This document shows positions 23,919 through 32,297 of a stretch of 64,000 nucleotides of DNA, in pieces. The position numbers and the translations under genes are program-made. The DNA is from UBA964 sp031382085 (lineage in GTDB: Bacteria; Pseudomonadota; Gammaproteobacteria; Steroidobacterales; Steroidobacteraceae). The stretch lies in the NCBI GenBank assembly GCA_031382085.1, contig JANMYM010000012.1, positions 124,001 to 188,000 on the forward strand, read 5' to 3'. The notes below the pieces were generated by a model. It saw only the letters and a program-made list of their open reading frames with translations. It made no database searches and was not told where the DNA came from. The stretch's first letter is position 1. The number at the start of each line of letters is the position of its first letter.

Positions 23919-24416
23919 ATGAAAACCAAAGGCATGATTTTATTGTTAGCGATCAGCGCCGGCAGCGCGGTTGCGATTGCCGCAACTCCGCCGGCCGCCA
24001 AGCCGGCCATCAAACCCGCGGCTAGCGGCAAGGTCTGCAAGCTCCAAATCAGTGGCACCGACGCCATGCAGTTCGACAAGAAAGAGCTCAGCATTGCGGC
24101 CGACTGCAAGGTCGTGCAACTGACGCTCAAGCATACCGGCAAGTTGCCGATTTCCGCCATGGGCCATAACTGGGTACTTACAAAAACGGCCGATGTGATG
24201 CCGGTGAATAACGCCGGCCTGACAGCTGGGCTGGCCAGGAACCACGTGCCGCCCGGCGACCAGCGCGTCATCGCATTCACGCCGGTGCTGGGCGGCGGCC
24301 AAAGCACGAGCATCAGCTTTCCGACCACCGGCCTGGTCAAAGGCGGGGACTACACGTTTTTCTGCAGCTTTCCCGGGCATATCGGCCTGATGCGCGGCAA
24401 GTTCCTCGTGCAGTAG
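23919..24416 (+). CDS. azu: azurin, periplasmic blue copper protein
   Basis: 165 residues: signal peptide (about 1-21, ending AVAIA), an Ala/Pro/Lys linker, and the azurin domain. Copper ligands can be placed at His83 (MGHNW), Cys149, His154 and Met158 (CSFPGHIGLM). The Cys pair Cys40/Cys63 probably forms the conserved disulfide. It carries single electrons between periplasmic partners such as cytochromes and reductases. ATG 23919 has AAGGA 6 bases upstream. The downstream cytochrome c in the same operon is a natural redox partner. Confidence 0.92.
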   Translation: MKTKGMILLLAISAGSAVAIAATPPAAKPAIKPAASGKVCKLQISGTDAMQFDKKELSIAADCKVVQLTLKHTGKLPISAMGHNWVLTKTADVMPVNNAGLTAGLARNHVPPGDQRVIAFTPVLGGGQSTSISFPTTGLVKGGDYTFFCSFPGHIGLMRGKFLVQ

Positions 24417-24419
24417 TTC

Positions 24420-25325
24420 ATGTCGGACCAACTCGCCGACCTGTTGCGGCAATTCGACCTCGAGCGGCTCGAGGTCAATCTGTTTCGCGGCGAGAGCCGC
24501 GACATCGGCAGTCCACAGGTGTTCGGCGGCCAGGTGTTAGGCCAGGCGCTCAGCGCGGCCTATGCCACGGTTGAAGGGCGCGTGGTGCATTCGCTGCACG
24601 CCTATTTCCTGCGGCGCGGCGATTTCAACATGCCGATCGTCTATCAGGTCGATCGCAGCCGCGACGGCGGTTCATTCTCGTCGCGACGTGTTATCGCGAT
24701 CCAGAACGGCGAGCAGATCTTTACGTTCGCCGCGTCGTTTCAGGCACCTGAAGACGGCATCGACCATCAGATCGAGATGCCGAGTGTCCCGCCGCCGGAG
24801 TCGCTGCCGGATGCGCACAAGCCGCCTGCCGACATCCTCGCGCGCCTGCCGGACAAGCTGCGCAGTTTCCTGTTGCATGGGCGGCCGTTCGAATTTCGCA
24901 TGGTGCAGGAAATCGATTTCATCCATCCAAAACCGGCGCCACCACTGCAACAGATCTGGGTCCGGTCGCTCGGCCGCCTGCCCGACGATGACCACGTCCA
25001 TCGCTGCCTGTTAGCCTATGTGTCGGATTATAACCTGCTGAACACCGCGACGCTGCCGCACGGCCGCAGTTACCTGACCGGCGACTTGCTGCTGGCAAGC
25101 ATTGATCACGCGATGTGGTTTCATCGCAGCTTTCGGCTCGACGACTGGCTGCTGTATTCCATGGACAGTCCCAGCGCCTCAGGTGCGCGCGGCTTCGCGC
25201 GCGGCGCCTTTTTCGACCGCAGCGGCCGCTTGGTGGCCAGCACTGCACAGGAAGGGCTAACGCGCCAGACTCTGCCGCAAACTTCGCGAACCGAAACTAC
25301 TGCTGCGGGTGGAGCCAAGTCATGA
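24420..25325 (+). CDS. tesB: acyl-CoA thioesterase II
   Basis: 301 residues, two tandem hotdog domains as in E. coli TesB (286 residues). FGGQVLGQALSAA, the SLHAYFLRRGD strand, FAASFQ, and the second-domain HAMWFHRSFRLDDWLLY segment with the active-site Asp are visible. It hydrolyses medium- and long-chain acyl-CoA to free acid and CoA in the cytoplasm. It begins 3 bases after azurin and overlaps the cytochrome gene by 4 bases, a curious position between two periplasmic electron carriers. Confidence 0.9.
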   Translation: MSDQLADLLRQFDLERLEVNLFRGESRDIGSPQVFGGQVLGQALSAAYATVEGRVVHSLHAYFLRRGDFNMPIVYQVDRSRDGGSFSSRRVIAIQNGEQIFTFAASFQAPEDGIDHQIEMPSVPPPESLPDAHKPPADILARLPDKLRSFLLHGRPFEFRMVQEIDFIHPKPAPPLQQIWVRSLGRLPDDDHVHRCLLAYVSDYNLLNTATLPHGRSYLTGDLLLASIDHAMWFHRSFRLDDWLLYSMDSPSASGARGFARGAFFDRSGRLVASTAQEGLTRQTLPQTSRTETTAAGGAKS

Positions 25326-25744
25326 AAGTACTGAGCGCGTTGTCCTCGCTGGTCCTCGCCGTGGCGACCCCGGGCCTGGCGGTGCTAACACCGGTCGCGA
25401 CGGCTGCAACGGGTGCGGAAGCTGCGGACATGAAGCGGGGCCGGCTGCTGTTCATCCAGTGCCGCGCCTGTCACGAAGTCAAAGCCGGCCTGCCGCACAA
25501 AGTGGGCCCGAATCTCAATGGTATGCTGGGCCGCAAGGCCGGCATGGCGCCGGGATTCACCCAGTATTCGCCGGCGCTGCGCGCCTGGGGCCAGACGTGG
25601 GATGTTGCGTTGTTAGATAAGTGGATCGAGAAGCCGAGCTCGGTCGTGCCGGGCAACTCGATGGCATTTGCGGGCCTCGCCGCGGCACGCGACCGTGCCG
25701 CCCTGATCGCCTACCTGCAGGCCGAGACCAAGCCACCGCTGTAG
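25322..25744 (+). CDS. class-I c-type cytochrome, periplasmic
   Basis: 140 residues with a signal peptide (about 1-29). One haem site, CRACH (Cys47, Cys50, His51), and a probable axial Met114 in GNSMAFAG; the VGPNLNGMLGRKAG segment is typical of cytochrome c550/c2-like proteins. It is a soluble periplasmic electron carrier. ATGA overlap with tesB shows tight coupling. Together with azurin and the NADP reductase it suggests a redox theme for this operon. Confidence 0.88.
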   Translation: MKVLSALSSLVLAVATPGLAVLTPVATAATGAEAADMKRGRLLFIQCRACHEVKAGLPHKVGPNLNGMLGRKAGMAPGFTQYSPALRAWGQTWDVALLDKWIEKPSSVVPGNSMAFAGLAAARDRAALIAYLQAETKPPL

Positions 25745-25768
25745 ACGCGCAACGCCCGCTGCCAGGCC

Positions 25769-26755
25769 CTAGCGGTTCGCCGCCGAGCTTTTGCCTGCCA
25801 GCGCGTCGATCTCATGCATCAGGATCGGGTTGAAGCCCGCAGGATCTTCCATCATCAGGAAGTGGCCGTGGCCCGCCATCACGATGCTGCGCAAAGTCGG
25901 GGCGACTCTGCGGCTGCGAGCGTCATCCAGCGGACTCATGTCGCTGACTATCGCGACGATCGGGACCGTGATGTCTTTCAGGTCGCTGCCCGCACCGGCG
26001 CCCCAGGCATTCAGGCCCCGGACCGAGGCGATGGCCACTTCGGGCGGCGCCGAGGACATGTCATCGGCAATCTGCCGGACGAACGCCGGATTCGCCGACG
26101 GCGTGAAGAAGGCCGTGCTGACAAATTGCCGCGTGTAGCCGATGAAGTCCTTGTTCATCGCAGCCATCTGCCCTTGAATTTTTTTCGGGTCGGTCGGCGG
26201 CAGGCCGAAGGTCTTGAAGGTATCGACGCCGATCACACCTAACACCGAAGCGCCCAGTTGCCGGGCGGCTTCGATGACCACGGGACCGCCCATGGAGTGT
26301 CCTACCAGCACCACCTGGCGCGGTGCATCCACGTGCTGCGACCAGTACGCGCGCACGGCCGCCGCGACATCCGTGCCGAAGTTCTGCATGCTCCAGTCGC
26401 TGCGATTGCGGCCCGAAGCGCCATGCCCCGCAAGATCGACTGTCAGCACCGTGTAGCGCGGTGTCAGTGCCGGCAACTGCGCGCGCCAGTAATTTGAATC
26501 GCAGGACCAGCCGTGCACCAGTACAACGAGTGGCGTGCCAGTTCCCCGGACGCGGTATTCAATGTGTACGCCGTCCGTGGAGTCCGTTATATGCGGCTCA
26601 CCCGAATTCGGTTTGCTCGACGGTTTATTCATTGCGCTTTCAACTGTGGTGGCGACTGCGGTGGGTTGCGGCGGGGCATTGTTGCGACTGCAGGCCGCGC
26701 TGACCAGGGTCACGGCTGCTAACAACAGATAGTGGGAGTTGCGTCGGCTTTCCAT
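25769..26755 (-). CDS. exported alpha/beta hydrolase
   Basis: 328 residues. The N-terminus has a hydrophobic export segment ending in a cysteine (Cys22), a poor lipobox, so either secreted or lipoprotein. The catalytic set is complete: HGWSCDS oxyanion region, GHSMGGP nucleophile elbow, an acidic residue near SDMSPLDD, and GHGHFLM. ATG 26755 is taken; a TTG ten codons upstream is possible. It is the last gene of the long minus-strand cluster that starts at htpX, 8 bases after the VOC gene. Confidence 0.8.
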   Translation of the reverse strand: MESRRNSHYLLLAAVTLVSAACSRNNAPPQPTAVATTVESAMNKPSSKPNSGEPHITDSTDGVHIEYRVRGTGTPLVVLVHGWSCDSNYWRAQLPALTPRYTVLTVDLAGHGASGRNRSDWSMQNFGTDVAAAVRAYWSQHVDAPRQVVLVGHSMGGPVVIEAARQLGASVLGVIGVDTFKTFGLPPTDPKKIQGQMAAMNKDFIGYTRQFVSTAFFTPSANPAFVRQIADDMSSAPPEVAIASVRGLNAWGAGAGSDLKDITVPIVAIVSDMSPLDDARSRRVAPTLRSIVMAGHGHFLMMEDPAGFNPILMHEIDALAGKSSAANR

Positions 26756-26763
26756 CGGTGAGT

Positions 26764-27801
26764 TCAGGCTTGCAGGAGTGTCCAATGATAGCCATCCGGC
26801 GCATAAAAGCTGCAGGCTTGCTGGCCAAACTCGTCATGGCGGATATCGGTGAGCCGCGTGACGCCGCCGGCGGCGAGACGCGGGTGCAGGCTGGCGAGAT
26901 CGCGCACCCGCCAGACGTACATCGAGTAGCCGAGGCAGCCGGCTCGCGAGCGATCCAGCTGGCAATCGATTTTGGCGTTGCCGGCGAAGCGCACGCACTT
27001 GAGCTTGCCGGAGCGGCGTTCGTGCAGCGCGTGACCGGATCGCGGGTCGTCAAAATCCACCATGTGAAAGCCTTCGCCCGGCGTCAGGCCGAATATCGAG
27101 CGCGAGCCGGTGGCATTTTCGTACGGCACCTGCTCGTCCAGCATGCGTTTAAGACCTAACAAGTTCTCGTAGAAGTCGAGCACCCCGGGATCGTCGCCGG
27201 CGATCATCAGGCCAAAGTGCGTGTGCTGGCTGGTTCGAAACAGGCAGTTCGCGTTGATCTGCCCATAGGCGGGCGACTCATAGCCGAAACGCTCGAAAAA
27301 AACCTGCCGGTAATGGGGCAGCAGCAGCACCATTTCCCGCACCCCGACCAGCGGGTCTCGAAAAGGCCTTGCCATCTGTGTGCCCGTGACGTCGCCAATC
27401 ACGGCCAGCAAAGGTTCGATCATGCTCAGCTCGTTACCCGACTCACGCGCACGCTGCGCGTGATTGACGATGTTGAAAACGCTGCTGGTAACGCGCACGC
27501 CCCAGCGCGAGCCGACGCAGCGCAGGCTGGAGCCCATACCGAGACCACTGTTCAGCGGCCGTTCCCATTGCATCAGGCGTACCCCGCCGTGATCGGCAGC
27601 CTGGTGCAACAGACGCACGGAGCGCAGCGGTGAATCGACGCCGTACAGCGCCCTGGCTGCCGCGGCGTCAAATTCGCCGACCGGACCGACGCGGCAGCCG
27701 AACGCTTCGTAAAAGGCGATGGCTGCCACCAGGTCCGGTACCCCGACACAGGCTTCGTACAGGCCGCCGACCGCTGCGGGGGCATCCAGTTTGTTAGGCA
27801 T
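26764..27801 (-). CDS. VOC superfamily protein, two-module
   Basis: 345 residues. Two VOC modules: the first opens YEACVGVPDLVAAIAFYEAFG, in parts, and the second HFGLMIAGDDPGVLDFYENLLGL. The end DEFGQQACSFYAPDGYHW is typical. A paralogue with the same plan lies at 59424-60425 (shared VGVPDL, DAAAARALYG-like, SRWxVR and DEFG...APDGY segments). No ligand or metal can be assigned. The start is ATG 27801; the upstream open frame overlaps the SUMF1 gene and is rejected. TTGTTAGG lies in the first codons. Confidence 0.7.
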   Translation of the reverse strand: MPNKLDAPAAVGGLYEACVGVPDLVAAIAFYEAFGCRVGPVGEFDAAAARALYGVDSPLRSVRLLHQAADHGGVRLMQWERPLNSGLGMGSSLRCVGSRWGVRVTSSVFNIVNHAQRARESGNELSMIEPLLAVIGDVTGTQMARPFRDPLVGVREMVLLLPHYRQVFFERFGYESPAYGQINANCLFRTSQHTHFGLMIAGDDPGVLDFYENLLGLKRMLDEQVPYENATGSRSIFGLTPGEGFHMVDFDDPRSGHALHERRSGKLKCVRFAGNAKIDCQLDRSRAGCLGYSMYVWRVRDLASLHPRLAAGGVTRLTDIRHDEFGQQACSFYAPDGYHWTLLQA

Positions 27802-27809
27802 GGGGTGGG

Positions 27810-28757
27810 TTATCCTGGTTTGCGGGTCAGCTCGTTCGACACCAGCCGAAATCCGAGCAGGAAGCTGCGATAGTCGACCGGGTCGCGCGACTGTGCGGCG
27901 GCGCGGGTCCAGTTCGGCCCGCTGACCCAGGAACCGCCGCGTGGCGAACGCAGGCTGCAGTCGCCGCCGTTCGCTTCCAGCCAGGCGCTGCCGTCGACGG
28001 GCGCGCCTTTGAAATCCGCGTGATAGCAGTCCGCGGACCACTCAAAGACGTTGCCAACGGTATCCAGCAGGCCAAACTTGTTAGGTTTGAATTTACCCAC
28101 CGGCGCCGTGTACAGGTAATCATCGATGCAATTGTGCACCTGCTGTTTCGGGTAATACGGCTTGATGGCGTTGTCGCCCACATTCGCGTACTCGCAGGCC
28201 TGCGTACTGTCGACACCCCAGAACCACGGCGAGTCAGCGCCGGCGCGGTTGAAATATTCAAACTCCGCGGCGCTCGGCAGGCGGTAGCGTCGTCCGGTGC
28301 GCTTGCTGAGCCAGTCCGCATAGGCCTCGGCATCGCGCAGGCTGACGCAAACCACCGGATGATCCGCGCGTTGGGGATATCCGGGATTGCGCCAGTTGTG
28401 TTCCAGCACATAGCCATAGTGGCCGTCGTAGAACTGGCAGCCGTCGGCTGTGCGGTAGCCGCTGGCAGTGACAAATTGCTGCCATTGCGTGCGGGTGATC
28501 TCGGCCCGCCCCACGGCCAGCGCATAGGCAATGCGGACTTCGCGTGTCGGGCCTTCGCCTGCGCCACGATCCACCATGTCCGGAGCCGAACCTAACATCA
28601 CAGCGCCCGGCGGTACGACAATCATGGCCGGGCAACCGTCGCAGTCGCTCCAGGCCGGCGGCGGCGCAGCCGGAGCATCGGCCGACAGCGCATCGCCCAA
28701 AAAGAGCACAGCAGACAATTGCAGCAGGGGCAGCATCAGGCGCATCCGTGCGATCAT
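27810..28757 (-). CDS. exported SUMF1/formylglycine-generating-like protein
   Basis: 315 residues with a signal peptide (about 1-26). The SUMF1 fold is evident: MIVVPPGAVMLGS, EITRTQWQQFV, HPVVCVSLRDAEAYADWLS, RYRLPSAAEFEY, NVFEWSADCY, RGGSWVSG and the final FLLGFRLV. The two active-site cysteines of true formylglycine-generating enzymes before and after RGGSW are not seen, so sulfatase activation is unlikely. Related proteins serve in other oxygenation or binding roles. It sits 9 bases after the FAD-linked dehydrogenase gene and 8 before the VOC gene. Confidence 0.8.
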   Translation of the reverse strand: MIARMRLMLPLLQLSAVLFLGDALSADAPAAPPPAWSDCDGCPAMIVVPPGAVMLGSAPDMVDRGAGEGPTREVRIAYALAVGRAEITRTQWQQFVTASGYRTADGCQFYDGHYGYVLEHNWRNPGYPQRADHPVVCVSLRDAEAYADWLSKRTGRRYRLPSAAEFEYFNRAGADSPWFWGVDSTQACEYANVGDNAIKPYYPKQQVHNCIDDYLYTAPVGKFKPNKFGLLDTVGNVFEWSADCYHADFKGAPVDGSAWLEANGGDCSLRSPRGGSWVSGPNWTRAAAQSRDPVDYRSFLLGFRLVSNELTRKPG

Positions 28758-28766
28758 AGCGACTCG

Positions 28767-30197
28767 TTAGTCACCGCGCAGCACCTTGCCCGGGTTCATG
28801 ATGCCCTCAGGGTCCAGCACACGCTTGATGGCGGTCATCAGCGCCAATTCCACGGGAGAACAGTAGCGCGCCAGCTCGTCAACCTTCAGGCGGCCGATGC
28901 CATGCTCGGCGCTGAAGCTGCCGTGGAAATCGCGTACCAGATCGTGAACCGCGCGTTTCAGCGCCGGCTCGCGCGCCAGAAATGCAGCGCGGTCGGTGCC
29001 CGCGCGCTGATTGACGTTGAAATGCAGATTACCATCGCCGAGATGGCCGTAAGCGACCAGAAATCCATCCGGTGCCTGCGCCGCCAGCAACTGCCTGCCG
29101 CGCTCGATAAACTCGGGAATGGCCGATATCGGGAGCGAGATGTCGTGCTTGAGGCTCGCGCCGTCGCGGGTTTGCGCCGCTGGAATCGATTCGCGCAGCC
29201 GCCAGAAGCGCACGCTCTGCGCGCTATTCTGTGCCAGCAGCACATCCTGCAGCAGGCCGGCTGCCAGAGCGTGCGCGAGCGTGGCCTGCAATTGCTCGCG
29301 CACGCCGCTGTTAGCCTGCGCGGTGGCGACCTCGAGCAGTACCAGCCAGTCACCGCCGCCGGGAGCGGCGATATCACCCAACTCCGGCAGATGGTGTCGC
29401 ACCAGGTCGACCGCAACGGCGGGTATCAGTTCAAATGAACTGAGTGCTTCGCCACAACTGTCGCGCAGCCGTGACAACAGCGTCACCGCGTCGGCCGGAT
29501 TGCGCAGCGCCACGAACGCGGTCGCGCTGTCATGTTGCGCCGGAAATAACTTCAGGCTTGCCGCGGTGATGACACCCAGCGTGCCTTCCGCGCCGACAAA
29601 CAAGGACTTGAGGTCGTAGCCGGTATTGTCCTTGCGCAAACCGCTCAGGGTTTCCATAACCCGGCCGTCGGGGAGCACGACTTCAAGACCCAGCACCAGG
29701 TCGCGCACCATGCCATAGCGCAACACGTTGAGGCCGCCGGCGTTGGTACTCAGGTTGCCGCCGATATGACAACTGCCTTCAGCGCCCAGCGACAACGGGA
29801 AGTAGCGGTCAACCGCCGCAGCCGCAGCCTGCACCCTGGCGAGAATGCAGCCCGCCTCGGCCGTAAGCGAATTGTTAGCCGCGTCGACGGCGCGGATCCG
29901 GTTCATTCGCGCCAGCGACAGCACCAGTTGCCGGCCGGATTCATCCGGTGTCGCGCCACCGCAGTAACCGGTGTTGCCGCCGACCGGTACCACGCCGATT
30001 TTCCGGGTATTGCAGAAGGCCAGGATTTTGGCGACCTCGGCCGTGTTGCGCGGCCGGGCGAGTGCCCGGGCCTTGCCGTGATAAAGGTGTCGATGGTCGG
30101 ACTCGAAGGGCGCCAGGTCCAAAGCTGCAGTGGCAAGCACATCAGGTCCGAGCAACGCAGCCAGATCCGCTAACTCACTGTCTGCACCCTGCATCAT
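28767..30197 (-). CDS. FAD-linked 2-hydroxyacid dehydrogenase (GlcD / D-2-hydroxyglutarate or D-lactate type)
   Basis: 476 residues. The PCMH FAD domain (VPVGGNTGYCGGATP, LGAEGSCHIGGNLSTNAGG, FVGAEGTLGVITAA) is followed by the FAD-oxidase C-domain with YGHLGDGNLHFNV and the conserved FSAEHGIGRLK and PxxIMNPGKVL end. These enzymes oxidise D-2-hydroxyacids and pass electrons to an acceptor such as cytochrome c or an electron-transfer flavoprotein. Substrate is not fixed by the sequence. It lies in the middle of the htpX-lipid run, 9 bases after the CFA-type gene. Confidence 0.86.
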   Translation of the reverse strand: MMQGADSELADLAALLGPDVLATAALDLAPFESDHRHLYHGKARALARPRNTAEVAKILAFCNTRKIGVVPVGGNTGYCGGATPDESGRQLVLSLARMNRIRAVDAANNSLTAEAGCILARVQAAAAAVDRYFPLSLGAEGSCHIGGNLSTNAGGLNVLRYGMVRDLVLGLEVVLPDGRVMETLSGLRKDNTGYDLKSLFVGAEGTLGVITAASLKLFPAQHDSATAFVALRNPADAVTLLSRLRDSCGEALSSFELIPAVAVDLVRHHLPELGDIAAPGGGDWLVLLEVATAQANSGVREQLQATLAHALAAGLLQDVLLAQNSAQSVRFWRLRESIPAAQTRDGASLKHDISLPISAIPEFIERGRQLLAAQAPDGFLVAYGHLGDGNLHFNVNQRAGTDRAAFLAREPALKRAVHDLVRDFHGSFSAEHGIGRLKVDELARYCSPVELALMTAIKRVLDPEGIMNPGKVLRGD

Positions 30198-30206
30198 GCA
30201 GGGAGT

Positions 30207-31505
30207 CTAACAGAGGGCGGTGATCGGACTGCGCCGGCAGTCAGGCTTGGTCAGGAGCATCTGCACATTGCCCAGCTGCCGCTCTGCATAACCGCCTTCG
30301 CAATAGCAGAGATAGTATTCCCACATGCGCACGAAGCTCTCTGGATAGCCGAGTTCGCGCACGCGTGCGATATTGCCAAGGAAATTACGCCGCCATTCGC
30401 GCAGCGTGCGGGCGTAATGCGGGCCGATGTCCTCGAGATGGAAGACCTTGAGATCGGTAACACGGCTCAAGGATTCACTGATCGCCTGGGCCGACGGGAT
30501 GAAGCTGCCGGGAAAGATGTAGCGCTGGATATAGTCGACCGAACGCCGCGCCTGTTCGTAGAACTGGTCCTGGATCGTGATTGCCTGCAGCAGCATCGAG
30601 CCCGCGGGTTTCAGCAGCGCCGCACACTTGCGCAGGTAGGTATCCAGGTAGTTCGCGCCCACGGCCTCGATCATTTCGATCGAGACCGCCTTGTCGAATC
30701 TGCCGTTGAGATCGCGGTAGTCCTCAAGCAGCAGGGTCACGCGATCCTGGAGCCCCAGCCTGGCGACTGTCGCGCGCGCGTATTCGTACTGTTCGCGTGA
30801 AATCGTTGTCGTTGTTACCCGCGCGCCGTATTTCTGGGCGGCGTGAATCGCGAGGCCGCCCCAGCCGGTGCCGATCTCGAGCAGCTCATCGCCGGGTTTG
30901 AGGTCGAGCTTGCGGCAGATGACATCGAATTTCGTTAGCTGTGCGGTATGCAGGGAGCAGCTGTCCTGCGGAAAAATCCCACACGAGTAAGCCATGGTCT
31001 CATCCAGCATCAGCTCATATAGATTGTTGCCGAGGTCATAATGCGCACTGATGTTGCGGGCGCTGCCGTGCTTGCTGTTGCGGTTCAGCCAGTGAAAAAA
31101 TTTCAACAGCGGTCGTGATAGCAGCGACCAGCGACTGTCCATGCCATCCATGACCTGGCGATTGATGACGAACAGACGCACCAGGTCGGTCAGGTCATCG
31201 CAGCGCCACAGGCCGCGGATATAGGCCTCACCCACGCCGACCGTGCCGCCAAAGACAGTGTCGACATACATCTGCGGATGATCGACATGGATGGTGACCG
31301 TGTGATCGAAGCGTTGGGTGCGCCGGCCGAAGTGCCGCTCAAGGCCGGGTTCGATCAGCACCAGCCCGCCGTGCTCTATTTTTTCCAGCTGCGCGAACAA
31401 AAGCCTGCGCGCCAGGCCCGCGAGCGCGCTGGCACGGTCGGGCAGCCCGGCATCGAGGTGCACCGGAACCAGTGGCGTGTGATTACTGAGACTGCGCGAA
31501 TTCAT
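30207..31505 (-). CDS. cyclopropane-fatty-acyl-phospholipid synthase family methyltransferase
   Basis: 432 residues. The SAM-binding motif LEIGTGWGGLAIHAA, the substrate-region YSCGIFPQDSCSLHTAQ and the C-terminal GPHYARTLREWRRNF and YYLCYCEGGY segments match CFA synthases. It transfers a methylene or methyl group to unsaturated acyl chains in membrane phospholipids. It is grouped with a COG2907 flavoprotein, DUF1365 and a desaturase; in other proteobacteria this set belongs to oxidative-stress-regulated lipid modification, which I infer here. The gaps to its neighbours are only 7-9 bases. Confidence 0.88.
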   Translation of the reverse strand: MNSRSLSNHTPLVPVHLDAGLPDRASALAGLARRLLFAQLEKIEHGGLVLIEPGLERHFGRRTQRFDHTVTIHVDHPQMYVDTVFGGTVGVGEAYIRGLWRCDDLTDLVRLFVINRQVMDGMDSRWSLLSRPLLKFFHWLNRNSKHGSARNISAHYDLGNNLYELMLDETMAYSCGIFPQDSCSLHTAQLTKFDVICRKLDLKPGDELLEIGTGWGGLAIHAAQKYGARVTTTTISREQYEYARATVARLGLQDRVTLLLEDYRDLNGRFDKAVSIEMIEAVGANYLDTYLRKCAALLKPAGSMLLQAITIQDQFYEQARRSVDYIQRYIFPGSFIPSAQAISESLSRVTDLKVFHLEDIGPHYARTLREWRRNFLGNIARVRELGYPESFVRMWEYYLCYCEGGYAERQLGNVQMLLTKPDCRRSPITALC

Positions 31506-31512
31506 AGGGTTG

Positions 31513-32286
31513 TTAGTTTTGTGTGGCGGTTTTCAGCTTGGACGGATGGGTGAAGAATGGCGTCTTGCGCCACAGCAGTTTCAGCGCCTGCCAGTAAATC
31601 ATCGCGGAGACCTTGGCCGTAATCAAAGGGTAGGTCGCCAGCGCCGCCGCGAGTGATGCGCCACACAAGGGTTCGCGTCGCAAGGTCAGTGTCGCATCGA
31701 ACTGCAGAATGCCGTCGCGGCAGTTTTCCATATGGACGTGCAAATGCTCCTGTGGCGCGGTAAAGCGCCAGTCGTAGTCCATGTCCATGGGCATGAAGGG
31801 CGATACGTGGAACGCCTTGCCGAAGGTCCAGCGCGACACCTGCGCACCGACGCGCTCCGAGCGGTTCATCGGCAACACATAGGCATGCCGTTCGCGCCAG
31901 GGAGTGTTGGTGATCTCGGCGACAATCGTTTCCACGGCGCTGTCGTCCGCATTGAAGATATAATAAAAGCTAACAGGGTTTGACAACCAACCGAACTGGC
32001 GCAGGTGTGCAAGCAAGCGGATCGGGCCCTGGGGCCTGACGCCAAGCTCCTGTTGCACCCGATCGCGCACCGCCGCATCGAGCGTTACGGCGGGGTCGCC
32101 CAGGTAATCCTTGCGGCGAAACCAGGCGAGCGCGGGGCGGCGCGCCGACCACAGCCAGTAGCGCTCGAACAGCTGCGGCAGTTCCGCAAGATCGAGATAA
32201 CAAAGATAGATGCGATAGCGAAAATCATTGACCTTCGGCGCGAAGCGCCGATGTCGAATGTGGCCGGTGTAGAGGCAGCTATGCAT
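31513..32286 (-). CDS. DUF1365 family protein
   Basis: 257 residues, complete DUF1365: the start MHSCLYTGHIRHRRF with FRYRIYLCYLDL, then LAHLRQFGWLSNPVSFYYIFN, TFGKAFHVSPFMPMDMDYDWRF (in parts) and a C-terminal hydrophobic region. The family has no proven reaction but is almost always next to a COG2907 flavoprotein and a CFA-like methyltransferase, as here, so it probably works on fatty-acyl chains or their intermediates. ATG 32286 is chosen as it starts the family motif. Confidence 0.85.
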   Translation of the reverse strand: MHSCLYTGHIRHRRFAPKVNDFRYRIYLCYLDLAELPQLFERYWLWSARRPALAWFRRKDYLGDPAVTLDAAVRDRVQQELGVRPQGPIRLLAHLRQFGWLSNPVSFYYIFNADDSAVETIVAEITNTPWRERHAYVLPMNRSERVGAQVSRWTFGKAFHVSPFMPMDMDYDWRFTAPQEHLHVHMENCRDGILQFDATLTLRREPLCGASLAAALATYPLITAKVSAMIYWQALKLLWRKTPFFTHPSKLKTATQN

Positions 32287-32297
32287 GGCGTGCGGCA

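Noticed and set aside
27802..28041. N-terminal extension of the VOC gene at 26764
   Set aside because: It overlaps the SUMF1 gene and is Arg-rich with no VOC character.
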